Assembly (NCBI GenBank): GCA_963971285.1
Contig: OZ020263.1
Location: 5,890,001-5,954,000, forward strand
Reading direction: 5' to 3'
Length of the DNA: 64,000 bases
Origin: Astropecten irregularis
Lineage: Eukaryota; Echinodermata; Asteroidea; Paxillosida; Astropectinidae
A program made the position numbers and the translations under genes. The notes under the pieces were generated by a model. The model saw nothing but the letters and a program-made list of their open reading frames with translations. It was not told where the DNA came from and searched no databases. Positions 1 through 10,559 of this stretch are shown piece by piece (the stretch's first letter is position 1; each line of letters starts with the position of its first letter).

Positions 1-301
1 ACCTATAACTTACAGGGTATAAAGATGTTGCTGGTAGAAACATACCGTTAATATGTTTTGGCAAGAAATGGTGTATTTACTCAGAGATTAGTAAAACAAC
101 GACTGAAAATATTAATTAAAAGATCAAAAATAACGGTGGAAAGATATTAATTCCGTGGTCGTTTTATACTGTTTTCTCAGAAAAGCAGTCCTGTATGAGA
201 CTAGGAATTTCACAGATATTTTTTACAATATCAGTTTTGATATTTTTGTCCTTCATCTGCATTTCTTTGACAAAAACCAAAGTATGATATTACCTTTAAC
301 T
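1..301 (+). repeat. Truncated copy of short TTAA-ended MITE family (M1)
   Basis: This segment matches 17520-17840 almost throughout: the phrases CTTACAGGGTA, GGTAGAAACATACCGTTAA, ACTGTTTTCTCA and GATATTAC(C/T)TTTAA recur in the same order. It runs off the window at its 5' side and ends in a TACCTTTAA-type terminus. Five other copies are in the window (17462, 21955, 23469, 25080 inverted, 31382). No protein is encoded; the 97-residue frame inside is not conserved between copies. Confidence 0.7.
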
Positions 302-1499
302 CATTATATTCCTTGCTTTATTATTATACTGCGTGACGTTCTTCAGGTGACTTATGCTTTACGTACAATATATTTTTTAATTAACACAATGATAGACATG
401 TTCAGTATTTTAACACTACAAATGCATGAAAAAATTAACTTCATATAAATTTAGATTACTGGTAACTTTAAACGATCCTTTAGATTAAAAATAAAAATGA
501 CTCTGATCTGTATGCCTGCTTTAAATTAGAGTGCAGAGATACAAGTATCAGTATGAATTGCAAAGAAAAATGGCAATAATTATCCTACGGAAAAAACTGC
601 CTAGGAGTCTGGGATTGATGCAATATACCATGTTTTATTAAGGATATTAATAACTGCATAAAAAGTCAAAAAAGCTGCTATAGACAAGTGACATACGTTC
701 ATTAGATTTCAGCATCTTATATTCGCTGACAATGCCACCTTTCAAACAAACATTTTAAATAACCCATTTTATCACCTGTTACTTGAGAAAACGCACATCT
801 TGAATCAATATTTTGGTTACATCTGTATCCAGCCTTTGCAAGAATACGGCTTGTAGGAATGCTACGCGAATGGCGATGACAAAAAAATGCAAATTTTCTA
901 AATAATATTTTATCTAGAGTAAACATTTGTTTCATTTTGCGAGTGATTAATACCAGACCAAATGCTTTTCGGGGACTTAATATACAGTGTGTTCTACTAA
1001 TGTTCAAAGACATTATGAAAAGAAAGTGTATGTTTCCAGCAATTTGATTTTGAATGCAGTTACAATTATTGAGTAACAATGGTTAAGCTGTGATTTGTAA
1101 ATCTTCCCTCGACGTGGCCGCCCACATTCACTACACACAGAACACCACTTAGATGAACACAACTATCACTCATTGTTTTATAATCAGTCAATCAGTAATT
1201 GCTCGGTGATGCATAAATTGGTTGCAATGAAATTTAGTCAGAATTTACCGAGTGAGATGCAATAGATTAAAAAAAGAATAGTTGAAAACATACAAATTCT
1301 TTTTTATAATTTGTTGGAAATCGTTTTGGGGAACACGCTATACATAATTTGATCGGGGCATTGAAAGTTTCAAAAAGGGAAGGATAGCTAGACATTTATG
1401 TTTAGTTCAAAACAGACCATAAGGCTTCCCCGTGAATATACTGAGATATTTAATTTGGTTAAGATCTTAGGTTTTAAAAAGTAGTTTGAACTATTAAAC
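302..1499. other. AT-rich intergenic stretch, nothing recognised
   Basis: Read on both strands. Only short frames are present, without initiation context, recognisable domains or plausible splice-flanked exons. Confidence 0.5.
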
Positions 1500-1870
1500 A
1501 AATGTGTAAAGGCAAATTGTTGCCCCTTTAGGGCGCTGTCACATAACATATTATGACATCATGATGACGTGATTGAAATGGATCAATATAAGACTTTCCG
1601 ACAATATCAAAATATACTTTTACGGTCATTGGGTTCCTTCATAATTAATTTGTGAAGTTTGCCTTGGTGTCACGTAAAACAAGATTACGTCACGATGACG
1701 TAAATCTTCGGCATACGTACGTTCACGCTATAGGGACTTTGTTCAGACCAAGTTTGGGGTAAGGTCGGTTGTTTAAAGTTACCAAAGTGGGTGTCAAGAA
1801 TTCCCCCTGTGCAAATAGTCTATGGAAATGTTTGCCAAAAGAAGATGAAGGAGAAAAAAAAAAAAAGAAC
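1500..1870 (+). repeat. Dispersed repeat with GACGTCAT-type palindromes (G family)
   Basis: The stretch has several copies of a TGACGTCATCATGACGT-like palindrome and the phrase ACCAAGTTT, then ends in an A-run. The same organisation recurs at 10560-11227 and 61660-62000. It encodes nothing I can recognise. A small perfect hairpin (AGCGCGAC / GTCGCGCT) follows near 2141-2164. Confidence 0.55.
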
Positions 1871-2279
1871 AAACGCAAATGTTTTTCCGCTTCGCTCGGA
1901 AAAGCAAAACAATGAATAAAAACAATACCTTTTCAGTTACACAGGGAAAAGGCTAAAATAACAGAACAAAAACAAAGGCCTTTCGATCACGCGGAAAAGT
2001 CGAAATATACAGAAAAAATACATCAATATCTGATTGCACATGGATGCCTATCATAATTATGTGGGTAATCTGCATGTTTTATACACAATACGCATTTCAT
2101 ATTGAAAGTTAAGCGATAGGCACGTTCGAAAACATCAAAAAGCGCGACTTTTTGGGTCGCGCTCAAAATCACGACCCAAAACTATTCATCGAAATCCAGT
2201 ATTTTCTTTTATTCTGAATTATTGCCTGAAATACATGTGCCTTACCAGCATTCCAAAAATGCAATCTTTGTCAACTTCG

Positions 2280-2545
2280 TTTCCAAATCAGAGGCATATA
2301 TGCATATGCAAATTAGGCTTGCACTTCACCGACGTGGATGAGCACTGTACACACTGTATAGAAAAAAATCACATGCTTTCTCAGGTGGGATTCGAACCCA
2401 CGACCTCCTGCTTACTGGTGCAGATGCCTTACCTGCTAGGCCACCGAGCTAGCTGCGGTCTGCAGGGTGAATCGAATCCAATATCGCAGCGGGTACCGCT
2501 GAATCATCATGAATATTGGTGATTTTGGTCGGGAAATAGATAAAA
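2280..2545 (-). repeat. tRNA-derived SINE (S1), minus strand
   Basis: On the minus strand the segment reads like a tRNA gene: GCTCGGTGGCCTAGCAGGT (A-box position) followed by GGTTCGAATCCCACC (B-box position). These promoter blocks are followed by a non-tRNA body that is shared with the copy at 2640-3130. The two copies lie head to head. The lack of a pairing acceptor stem and the shared body argue for a SINE over a functional tRNA gene. Confidence 0.75.
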
Positions 2546-2639
2546 TGCTAATTAGGCTGGAGGGGATAAGCACTGTATACTCAGTGCTTGTGAGAGCACG
2601 TGAGAAAAATCACATGCTTGCTCAGGATTCGAACCCAGG

Positions 2640-3130
2640 AACTCCTCATCAATATTCATGATTTACTGCGATACCCGCTGCGATATTGGATTCGATTCAC
2701 CCTGCAGACCCGAGCTAGCTCGGTGGCCTAGCAGGTAAAGCCTACCGCACACTATACGATCCGACTAGGACCCGACTGGTTTTTGGAAGGATCGCAAAGC
2801 ATTCTGGGAGTCTTAACCGTGATTCGACAGTCGAATCTTGCCGACTGGCCATCAGAGTGGGTCTGCGACTGGGAACAATCACGGTTAAGACTCCCAGAAT
2901 GCTTTGCGATCCTTCCAAAAACCAGTCGGGTCCTAGTCGGAATGTCGGATCGTATAGTGTGCGGTGGGCTTTAGGCATCTGCACTAGCAAGCAGGAGGTC
3001 GTGGGTTCGAATCCCACCTGAGCAAGCATGTGATTTGTTCTCATGTGCTCTCACAAAGACTGAGTATACAGTGCTCATCCAAGTCAGTGAAGGGCAAGCC
3101 TAATTTGCATATTATCTATTTCCCGACCAA
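2640..3130 (+). repeat. tRNA-derived SINE (S1), plus strand, split by a foldback element
   Basis: This is the inverted partner of the SINE at 2280-2545. Its tRNA-like head begins near 2712 and is interrupted after GCAGGT by a 234-bp insertion (2738-2971). It resumes with AGGCATCTGCAC and the B-box-like GGTTCGAATCCCACC at 3004-3018. The body continues to about 3130, sharing TAATTTGCATAT and the TATTTCCCGACCAAAATC phrase with the other copy. Confidence 0.75.
2738..2971. mobile_element. Foldback MITE inserted in the SINE head, TA target duplication
   Basis: The two ends form long, nearly perfect inverted arms (2738-2824 and 2877-2971). The outermost bases read AAGCC(T/C)ACCGCACACT and the reverse complement closes the element. 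The arms differ mainly by an extra 8 bases in the right arm. TA dinucleotides flank both sides (2736-2737, 2972-2973), and removing the element restores the SINE reading nearly exactly. This is the pattern of a Tc1/mariner-type non-autonomous element; no transposase is encoded. Confidence 0.75.
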
Positions 3131-3539
3131 AATCATCAATATTCATCATATATGCATGTTCCCTAACGTAACTTGGCATTGGTTACATCATACTACCAAG
3201 TTACCAACTTATGAAGCGCAAGAAATTTCAGGGCACATGTGCACATTCCAGTCACCATCTCGGCATAATTGTATAACAATTGTATAACAAAGTTTGTTTT
3301 TTATCAAAATGGATTAAAATAGTTTTTTCATCGAAATTTGGTTTGGGTGGGTGTGTTCAAACAAAGTTTGATAATAAAAAAAGACGGAATTTGAAAACAT
3401 GGAACATTTTAAAGTTTTCATTAATTTACATACGTTTTTTTACTATTTTTTAATTATGTTGAATACGAGAAAAATAAAAGACAAAACAATCCCGGTGCTT
3501 TTTTCTCCTTTTCCCACTCGCGCGATATGATAATGCAAA

Positions 3540-3630
3540 TTGTTCGCATGCGTATGGTACGCATTGGCATAACCCCCCCCCCCCCACCCCCCCTTGTGAG
3601 TACGTACTTTATGGACGGCCCCCTACAGGA
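3540..3630 (-). repeat. Dispersed GGCCGTCCATAAAGTACGTA repeat with C-run
   Basis: On the minus strand this reads GGGGGCCGTCCATAAAGTACG, then a G-run, then GCATACGCATGCG-like sequence. The same unit occurs at 22478-22600 and partly at 22825-22915. The frames through it are low-complexity glycine/proline and not conserved as proteins. Confidence 0.6.
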
Positions 3631-3741
3631 TATAATGGACACCGCAGCATCCAGTTCTTGAGTTGACTGATGAAAGCTTGCAGTACAAGCAGCCGATCAG
3701 CTGTAATCCCGTCTGCCTCAGATGGTCACATGCCTCCACGC

Positions 3742-3954
3742 CAGTGGCGGATCTAGCTTTTTGCTAAGGGGGGGGGGGTATTCGGAGTGAAATTTGTTAG
3801 CCAGGCATTGCGACGGAGCGGAGCGACCAAGCCCGAGGGTGCGAAGCGCCCGAGGGGAGGTTAGAATGGGGGTGTCCTTTTTTTGGGGAGACCAAGGGGG
3901 AGGGTTAAAACCCCTAAACCCACCCCCCCCCCCCCCCCCGATGATCCGCCACTA
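3742..3954. mobile_element. Small repeat with CAGTGGCGGATC terminal inverted repeats
   Basis: The left end is CAGTGGCGGATCTAG and the right end is GATGATCCGCCACT. CAGTGGCG-type termini are typical of hAT-related MITEs. No convincing 8-bp target duplication is visible, so the class is tentative. It lies just upstream of the first visible exon of gene A, and a G-run and a C-run fill most of the interior. Confidence 0.5.
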
Positions 3955-4022
3955 CAAGCTCACTCTGCTTGATATTGTCTAAACGTATTAAATCTCTTAA
4001 AAATGAAATTATCTCTCTACAG

Positions 4023-4229
4023 TCGTGACCTGTCCACCAATACCAGCACCAGCAAATGGATCCATATCCACCTGCAATTTCAATAACCAGAACCTAATCA
4101 TCACCGATCATATGGCAGCTGGTAGCTCCTGTGTCGTAGAGTGTAACTCGGGGTATACTTTGTCTAGCTCTGTCAATCCCACATGCTTGCTGAATGGGAC
4201 TTGGAGTGGATATGATGTAGCATGTGCAA
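4023..4229 (+). CDS. Gene A exon a: sushi/CCP module
   Basis: A 207-base, phase 1-1 exon, the classic symmetric sushi exon. The acceptor is CTCTCTACAG and the donor is GTAAGT. It encodes VVTCPP..APANGSI, then SSCVVEC.SGYTLS, then PTCLLNGTWSG and a final Cys, giving six cysteines where a minimal CCP has four. The paralogous exon at 61072-61278 has the same length. Confidence 0.88.
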
Positions 4230-7200
4230 GTAAGTAGCATAATGTGTACGTCTAAACCGTCTCGCCTTTAGCCTTCAGCGTTTTATATTTGCGATGTAAT
4301 CAGTCATAACTTAATGAGAAGGTCAAGTTATCCCAAGTCATTGTCATGAAATCACAGTCATTCCTGTTTGTCAGGACTTGACGGGTTAGCGCCACCAACG
4401 TTGGATTTAATTTAACCGGTTTACGCTTCATATCGCCCATGAAAGATTGCCATCGTGGGTTGGTGGGTTTTTTAAGGTTTAGACAAAACTGTTACAATGT
4501 ATATTGATCGGGACGCATGGCTTCCCACTGGTTGTGCACTGAGTCACCGCTATGTGTGATAAACATCAGGACTTGACGGGTTAGCGCCACCAACGTTGGA
4601 TTTAATTTAACCGGTTTACGCTTCATATCGCCCATGAAAGATTGCCATCGAGGGTTGGTGGGTTTTTTAAGGTTTGGACAAAACTGTTACAATGTATATT
4701 GATCGGGACGCATGGCTACCCACTGGTTGTGCACTGAGACACCGCTAGACTGTACGAATCAGAAAATAATTCTTCAGCAAAATGATCATAATGACCAATT
4801 CGTTCAAATATATAAGGTTCGCTTTCAGAAGTTTTAGATTTGCCCAGATGTCGTCCTCCTCTCTTGAAATTGGTGTTGGTTTGGATATCATTACACTGCA
4901 TCGGATTGTAAAATGGTCTGTGTATGTAGTATCACAATCATTGTAAGAATAATCCTGGTTCATCTTTTCCATAGCCGTGGTGTCATGTGCAATCATTGAT
5001 GTAGAAATGATTCAATACACCGGTTCGTCTGGGTGTTCCAACAGTGTAGTAGATCGAGGTACTAGATGCACTCTAACATGGACTGATCGCGATGGACAGA
5101 CGGCAGGTGAGTTAACCTATATGACCTCACAACTTAATAATAACGAACCAAATGGGAATGTTTCGTTTAACCCTAACAAACGGTTTTTACGACATTGTAA
5201 GATCAATATGGGCCTATTTTTATCAGAAAAGAAAATCAGAACAAGAATCGATTAAACAGGCTGTCACAATCAGTGACATGGCGAAATCTTCTTTAGTCAG
5301 GGAAAGCAATTCTTTATTTCTCTTTTATTTGGAAATAAGTTCTTGGATCTCAAGTGTGACATGGATGGACGTTGGGTATTCTTTAATTTTTTTATGAAGG
5401 TAAAAATATTCCATATGTGTTAAGTTTCATATGCTCTGATTTTAATTGCCAGTTGGGTCTCCAACACCAAAAAAGTAGAGCAGTTAAAACCAGTTTTTTC
5501 ACAAAATCTGCTAAAGCCCTTTATCACATCGAAACGTGGTAAACAATCCTTGTTTTCGACAAACGGAAACTTGAATACAATAATTAGAAATAATTTAATT
5601 TTGTTTGAAAGAAATTTTCGAAGAGTGGTTGAGTACATTATTGCGAATCATGATCTTAATGCTTAAATGATCAAAGAAATTCAGCAAGAGGTGGTGAATA
5701 ATAGGAAAGACCGATATGCCTGTGTACCGAGAACAACAGATTCGTGGCCCTTACCGGAATGCTGCTGCTGCTGTTGCTGCTGTTGCTGCTGTTATAAAGT
5801 TACTGTACAAACGCGAAGATGGGACACAAATGACACAAAACGTTATCAGATATGATTTTCAGGTAGTTTGGTTACAATTTCTGTCCATCCTTTCCCCATG
5901 GTCTGCATTTTGTGTGTCATTTGCAGCTCCGTGCGGCGTCTGGTTTGAATACCGGTCATTTTGATGATGGTATAGAAAATACACTATAATCTATTTAGAA
6001 ATTGTAGTTTGGCAAGTGTAGTAACGAGCAAGACACAAGAAAACGTATTATCACTTTATGTGTAAGTATATTGTTCTTTGTACAGATACATGGATGCTTT
6101 ATGAGCACGTGGGCCTTGAATATCCTTACATCATACCAGATGGAAGTTTCACGGCATCGAGTACACGGAGCAATCGATATCCCCATAACGGACGACTGAA
6201 CTTCAATAACCATTGGTCGTCCGCTACAAGGTACTTGTAGTTTACTTAGAAATCAAAGCATTAAATAACCGAGATTAAATAACCTCCCGCGTTGCTTGAA
6301 ACAAACTAATATCTGGATCTGCAACTCGACGGTAGTAACACGATGGTACAGAAATTATCTGCAAGCACTATTGCCATACTACCGGAACTTGAGCAAACTT
6401 GTGGAGACTTCTAACCATATTCCTCTCGCAAAGATAGAAAGCATGAAAGACTGAGGTCCCTGTGAAACCATCACATCCTTTTTATACTCTTCTCAATTTC
6501 CGAAAAGTTCTACACAACTAGATGGAATATTCCAGAATATTCTCCAGACGTGTAGCGCATTCTCTCTCACACTCAAGATTGTTCTAGAATGTTCCATTGT
6601 TCCACATACACAACAGGCCATACGCTGCGCACTTGCGCTAAAAAAGACCGAACCTCAGACAAACATTGCAACGTGGCCATGCAAACGTATGGTGAGTGGA
6701 AGTATGTGTGCGCGTCGGGCGTGGTGTGACGTCATTAGTGCGGAACACTTTTGACCATAAGGTAACTTGCAATTGTTTTTGTTTGCCTGCTTACTGTATA
6801 AGTGATCCAAATCCTTGGCTCGAGGTTGACCTCGTGACCGCTAAACTGGTGTCCGGCGTCATCACCCAAGGATCACCCTCTACCAACTCTCGTGTGACAG
6901 AGTACCAAGTGTCATATCAGACTGCATCATCGCCAGGTGTATATGAACACATCAAGGACACCAACGGAGACATTGAGGTAATGATAACACATGATATTTG
7001 CATGAGTCTCTGCCCCGCTTCGTCTGCCCTGATCTGTTATATTAGTGCTCAAGTCAAGTAATGGTTTTCCTACGAGTCGACCTCCACGTCTTCTTTACTG
7101 CATCTCTGCTAGTCTAGTTCTCATCATTATTTGCCTGTCATAAACTGTATTTCACTATCCTGATACATGTTATGCATGTTTTAAATTATATTTCATTCAA

Positions 7201-7388
7201 TCATTTCTTCTTTGCTGTCTTATCAGATCTTCATCGGTAACATAGAGGACACTGATACTCCTGTCATTCAACTCTTTAAGGAGACCATCGAAGCAACTCG
7301 AGTGAGGCTCCAAGAACTGCAAAAATACGAAAACGAGGGTTATTTGTGTCTGCGGTTTGAGCTGCTTGGATGTCGTCTGAATAATTGA
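4023..7388 (+). CDS. Gene A: sushi (CCP) plus F5/8C discoidin-domain protein, 3' part, five exons
   Basis: Five exons join in frame: 4023-4229, 4975-5106, 6086-6230, 6803-6977 and 7227-7388 (TGA). Every junction is AG/GT with phases 1-1, 1-1, 1-2, 2-0 and 0-stop. The product has a Cys-rich sushi/CCP module, a short three-Cys module and a C-terminal coagulation factor 5/8 type C (discoidin) domain with motifs IIPDG.FTASS, PWLEVDL, VTEYQVSYQT and CLRFELLGC. Such proteins are usually extracellular binding or adhesion proteins; the ligand cannot be told from sequence. The first Cys usual for F5/8C domains is absent. The first visible exon begins in phase 1, so one or more upstream exons (a signal peptide is expected) are missing or unrecognised. 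Gene B (50049-61278, minus) is its paralogue with the same exon plan. Confidence 0.85.
4230..4974 (+). other. Gene A intron a (holds a 195-bp tandem duplication)
   Basis: GT-AG intron of 745 bases. It contains two direct copies of a 195-base sequence, listed separately. No exon-like sequence was seen inside. Confidence 0.7.
4371..4747. repeat. Direct tandem duplication, 195-bp unit
   Basis: Copy 1 (4371-4565) and copy 2 (4566-4747) both begin TCAGGACTTGACGGGTTAGC and end with GCACTGAG(T/A)CACCGCTA. They differ at only a few positions, so the duplication is recent. A single diverged copy of the end portion appears in the matching intron of gene B near 60780-60810, inverted. Confidence 0.85.
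4975..5106 (+). CDS. Gene A exon b: short three-Cys module
   Basis: A 132-base, phase 1-1 exon flanked by TTTTCCATAG and GTGAGT. It encodes VVSCAIIDVEMIQYTGSSGC, then RCTLTWTDRDGQTA. It resembles part of a CCP but has three cysteines only. Exon b of gene B (60450-60581) is the same length and nearly the same protein. The last base combines with exon c to make an Asp codon. Confidence 0.85.
5107..6085 (+). other. Gene A intron b
   Basis: GT-AG intron of 979 bases. It includes an imperfect CTG/TTG trinucleotide run at 5757-5796. Frames through this run give poly-Cys or poly-Ala artefacts and are not coding. A stretch at 5927-5964 with an acceptor-like TTTGCAG leads straight to a stop and is not used in the model. 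Confidence 0.7.
5757..5796. repeat. Imperfect (CTG/TTG)n microsatellite
   Basis: About 13 trinucleotide units, mostly GCTGCTGCTG with TTG interruptions, lying in an intron of gene A. Confidence 0.85.
6086..6230 (+). CDS. Gene A exon c: start of F5/8C (discoidin) domain
   Basis: A 145-base exon, phase 1 in and phase 2 out, with acceptor TTTGTACAG and donor GTACTT. It encodes DTWMLYEHVGLE, IIPDGSFTASS and GRLNFNNHW, matching the opening strand pattern of F5/8C domains. The gene B counterpart is 57266-57413 (148 bases). Confidence 0.85.
6231..6802 (+). other. Gene A intron c
   Basis: GT-AG intron of 572 bases. Around 6518-6545 and 6580-6602 there are inverted GAA/TTC blocks (GAATATTCCAGAATATTC, TTCTAGAATGTTC) that resemble heat-shock elements, but they are intronic and may be chance. 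No coding sequence was seen. Confidence 0.65.
6803..6977 (+). CDS. Gene A exon d: core of F5/8C domain
   Basis: A 175-base exon, phase 2 in and phase 0 out. It encodes SDPNPWLEVDL, VSGVITQG, RVTEYQVSYQTASS and VYEHIKD, the conserved core of F5/8C domains. The acceptor is GTATAAG and the donor is GTAATG. The counterpart in gene B is 50865-51033 (169 bases). Confidence 0.9.
7227..7388 (+). CDS. Gene A exon e: end of F5/8C domain and stop
   Basis: A 162-base terminal exon after the acceptor GTCTTATCAG. It encodes IFIGNIEDTDTPVIQLF and closes with CLRFELLGCRLNN and TGA (7386-7388). The C-terminal LGC is the usual end of an F5/8C domain, so the protein ends at the domain edge with no membrane anchor. 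Gene B ends with the same residues. Confidence 0.9.
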   Translation: MFIGNIEDTDTPVIQLFKETIEATRVRLQELQKYENEGYLCLRFELLGCRLNN

Positions 7389-8516
7389 TACCATTATGTA
7401 ACCCTCGCCCTTTGCATTTTGAACATTTCATCCATACAAATCCTTTCAAATGACACCGATCGCAGCAAACCTCATTCAGTGTAACTCGGTTAGTTTGACT
7501 CACTTAACACATTCTTTTAGAATATTGTCCTCTTAATGGACTGTTCATCGCATACATTATCACAAAGATCGTCTTAAAAACTGAATTTGCTAGAACTCGA
7601 CCATGAACATAATTTCACGCTTATGATTATCAAGGCCCGGTCTATGGCGACTTATCTTAAAATCTTTTAAAACGGGATAATCTTATCTGTTGACAATTAA
7701 TCAAACTTTATATCTCTGTTTGGTACCTAACCAACCATTTTATGTAAAGAGAAGTTTGTTTATGTTTCGCTGAAGCCATCATGTTATTTACGAGAACCCC
7801 CCCCCCCCCCTCCTCGTGAAGTGAACGTTAAGCTGCATTATCCCCAAATCATGATGGCAAACGGACGTAACAAATTTGCCTGATCCAATGCACTTTGTGA
7901 GATGATTTTCCCATTACGTACAAAATATCCACCCATTCATGATGCACGTGCATACGAACGCTTTATTGCGCAAACTTACAATCGCGTTTTGTTTATATCT
8001 TTTATTTCGCGCCGCAAATATTGACGCATTCGCGTTTATCGGGAGCCGTCTGTGAACTCATTATCAAACAAACTCAATGGAATGCCAAAATAATTCATGA
8101 GTGTTAACTAGAATCGATTTAATACAATGTTTGCGTATTGGTTATTATAGGTTTTCCCGGCCAAATTCAGCAAAACAATTTTGTTCAACTCTGAACAAAC
8201 TCGGCATTCTTTTTCCTCATTATCACATTTTATTTCGTGTTCGTGCATTCAGGATTTGTGTCTTACCATTTACGTTCGCATAGGTGCGTTCTATTTCGTT
8301 TATAGGCATCCAAGACCACAATTCTACCTTTCCAAAATTGAATGTTTTCTGTCTGTTTACAATTGGAGCAATCACATTAAAAGCCAGGGACGCGTGCACG
8401 GTTTTTTGTTTGTCTGCGCATGCTTTTCTTTTTTGTTTTCAGACACTCTATTTAGCACTTTAAATGTTCGATTTAGATGTCACCGGGCGCGGCAGTAGAG
8501 CAAATATTTTTGTATT

Positions 8517-8517
<1 letters not shown>
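7389..8517. other. Non-coding arm sequence downstream of gene A
   Basis: No gene was recognised. Parts match the right arm in inverse: 7600-7680 with about 49860-49930, and 7930-8060 with about 49020-49130 (shared words TTTCGCGCC and GACGCRTTCNCGTT). There is a C-run at 7798-7810. Confidence 0.55.
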
Positions 8518-8547
<30 letters not shown>

Positions 8548-8578
8548 TTTTTTTTTTTTGGGGGGGGGGGGGGGGGGC
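8518..8578. repeat. (ATTT)n tetranucleotide run followed by G-run
   Basis: About nine TTTA units, then a T-run and about 17 consecutive G, a site where assembly length is unreliable. Confidence 0.9.
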
Positions 8579-10022
8579 TAGAAGAGGCATTTATTTTGGA
8601 GGGCTAGACCCTTCTCCTAACACTCGCTTCTGTTATGTCTTATTAGGAGTAGAAAAGAATGCATCTATAGCATACACAACATGTTTTTCATGTAATTGGC
8701 GCGCAATAGCTAAAAAAAAAATTTTGTCAGCCTTTAAGTGTATTGCATTTTATGGGGCGCTAGAAACATTTTTTAAGTGGGGCAATATATTATTTATCTA
8801 TCAATATCTATTTATTTGGTATATTATTCATGCATATATAATATAAACTGTGCAAATTGTACCCTAGTATTATATTTATAAAGAATACCTATTCTTATGA
8901 GACCTATGTAATGGTGTTTATTTTCGAAAAATGTCTAAAGACTACAGCTCCAAAATTGCCAAAGTAGAGAATTCAAATATAATGTTTCATTGCAATATAA
9001 AACTCTACAAAGAGCGGCCTACGTAAAACTCTTATTTCACTCGCTCTAAATATTGGGCAGCTACGCCAGATTCATGAAATCGATCAGAACTTAATGCGCA
9101 GCTGTGCAATATTGCAAGTGGACTCGATGCGAATCCCCTAATTGCAAACTCCCAACATTATACGATAACATTCCTTTTTCAGCAAATGAAGCTCTTTGTC
9201 TGCATTTATGCAATTTTTTAGATTGTCTATTAGCCTATGCACAGTTACTTATGAATGTTGCGAACTACTGTTTTGGTTTGTTATCCGTGTATATACATTG
9301 ATATTCGTGACTTTAAGAATTGTTTCTGACTATAGCTTAAGATTTATTACCACCTGTTGGTAACTGAGATATTGCTCAATATATCCATGACTATGTCATC
9401 ATTTATAATTCTCTTCTTCGTTATACGTTTCTTTCTTTCACAAAATACAACATTTCACATCTCCGTTTTTTTCTGGAATGCTTTTAAATGTGACAATGTT
9501 TTAATTTTCAAATTGTATAATACATTTTTTTTTTTATGAGAAAAAAATTGTGTACACACAGAAAAAAAAAGAACAAAAAAGAAAAACGAAAAGAACTAGA
9601 CATGTGGTTGTGTTTAACAACCACTAGGTGTTCGGGGTCTCATTTCGTAGCGGAACTGTTATGTGAACATAAAAATTATGTTGGAACGTATGTGGTCAAT
9701 CGTCGCTCATACAATGACATATTGAAATACACACTAAATTTTAAACTGCGTGACTGATCAAATACTGATCATGTGATTGCACTTCTTCGTACACTGACTG
9801 ATAGCGTGTACAAATAACCTTTAATTTTGTAATATTGTCTGGACGACAACTTCCTTGACGATTAACTTAGTTCATCACAAGTAATGGAACATTTACAGAA
9901 GTCATTGAGTGCATATGATGTAAATATTTTGCAGTTTTATTTTGTTTGATTAAGACGTATGGTTTAAAAGTGACCATATCTCAACGAAAAAAAACCTTAA
10001 TTTTAGCCCTTAGATTTAGTTG
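8579..10022. other. Non-coding arm sequence
   Basis: No gene was seen. The block 8840-9412 is matched by 47765-48480 inverted; the strongest stretch is 9339-9412 (CACCTGTTGGTAACTGAGAT and following). A second repeat, 9880-9955, recurs at 10440-10520 (CATCACAAGTAA, then ATGTAAATATTTTGCAGTTT), in direct orientation. Confidence 0.55.
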
Positions 10023-10178
10023 CAGTAGTCCAGCGGATAAGGGCTATATTAGGACAGAATCGTGCACTTTGTGGTAAAAGCATGAATTGCATGTATTGGT
10101 ATCAAGTACTTGTGTGCCAATTTCATGCTTTTAAAACAAAGTACACGATTTTCCCCCTTATCCGCTGGACTACTCCTG
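10023..10178. mobile_element. 156-bp foldback MITE
   Basis: Left arm CAGTAGTCCAGCGGATAAGG pairs with right arm CCTTATCCGCTGGACTACTC. Inner parts (AAAAGCATGAATT / AATTTCATGCTTTT) also pair, so nearly the whole element folds on itself. It lies inside the GACGTCAT-type repeat territory. No coding capacity. Confidence 0.75.
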
Positions 10179-10559
10179 TGTTGAGCCTATAATGCCTTTC
10201 CACTGAGACAATCTAATGAAGCACATTCCAATCACCTTGCAATGACTGCCATCTGGTACTAATCAGAGTCTCTTGTAATCCCATCAGCACTGAAGCAAGC
10301 AATTAGTTAATGATAGCTTACAAACACTGTAAGTGGTTATATGTACACAAATTGATTGAACACCAGATAAGGAATTCCTGCCTACCATGGAGGTATACAT
10401 GACATCACCTTTAAATATATATAACATTGTCTGGACAATAACTTCTGGTTAATTCATCACAAGTAACTGAACATTTACAGACGTCATTGAATGGATACGA
10501 TGTAAATATTTTGCAGTTTTCACTGATGTACGTCATGTAATGACTGAGTAAACAGTATT

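Noticed and set aside
3454..3982. Gly- and Pro-rich small proteins around G/C runs (also 16602, 22455, 25332, 42664)
   Set aside because: Frames are created by homopolymer runs inside dispersed repeats and are not conserved.
5667..5964. Poly-Cys / poly-Ala proteins from the CTG run
   Set aside because: Microsatellite artefact inside an intron of gene A.
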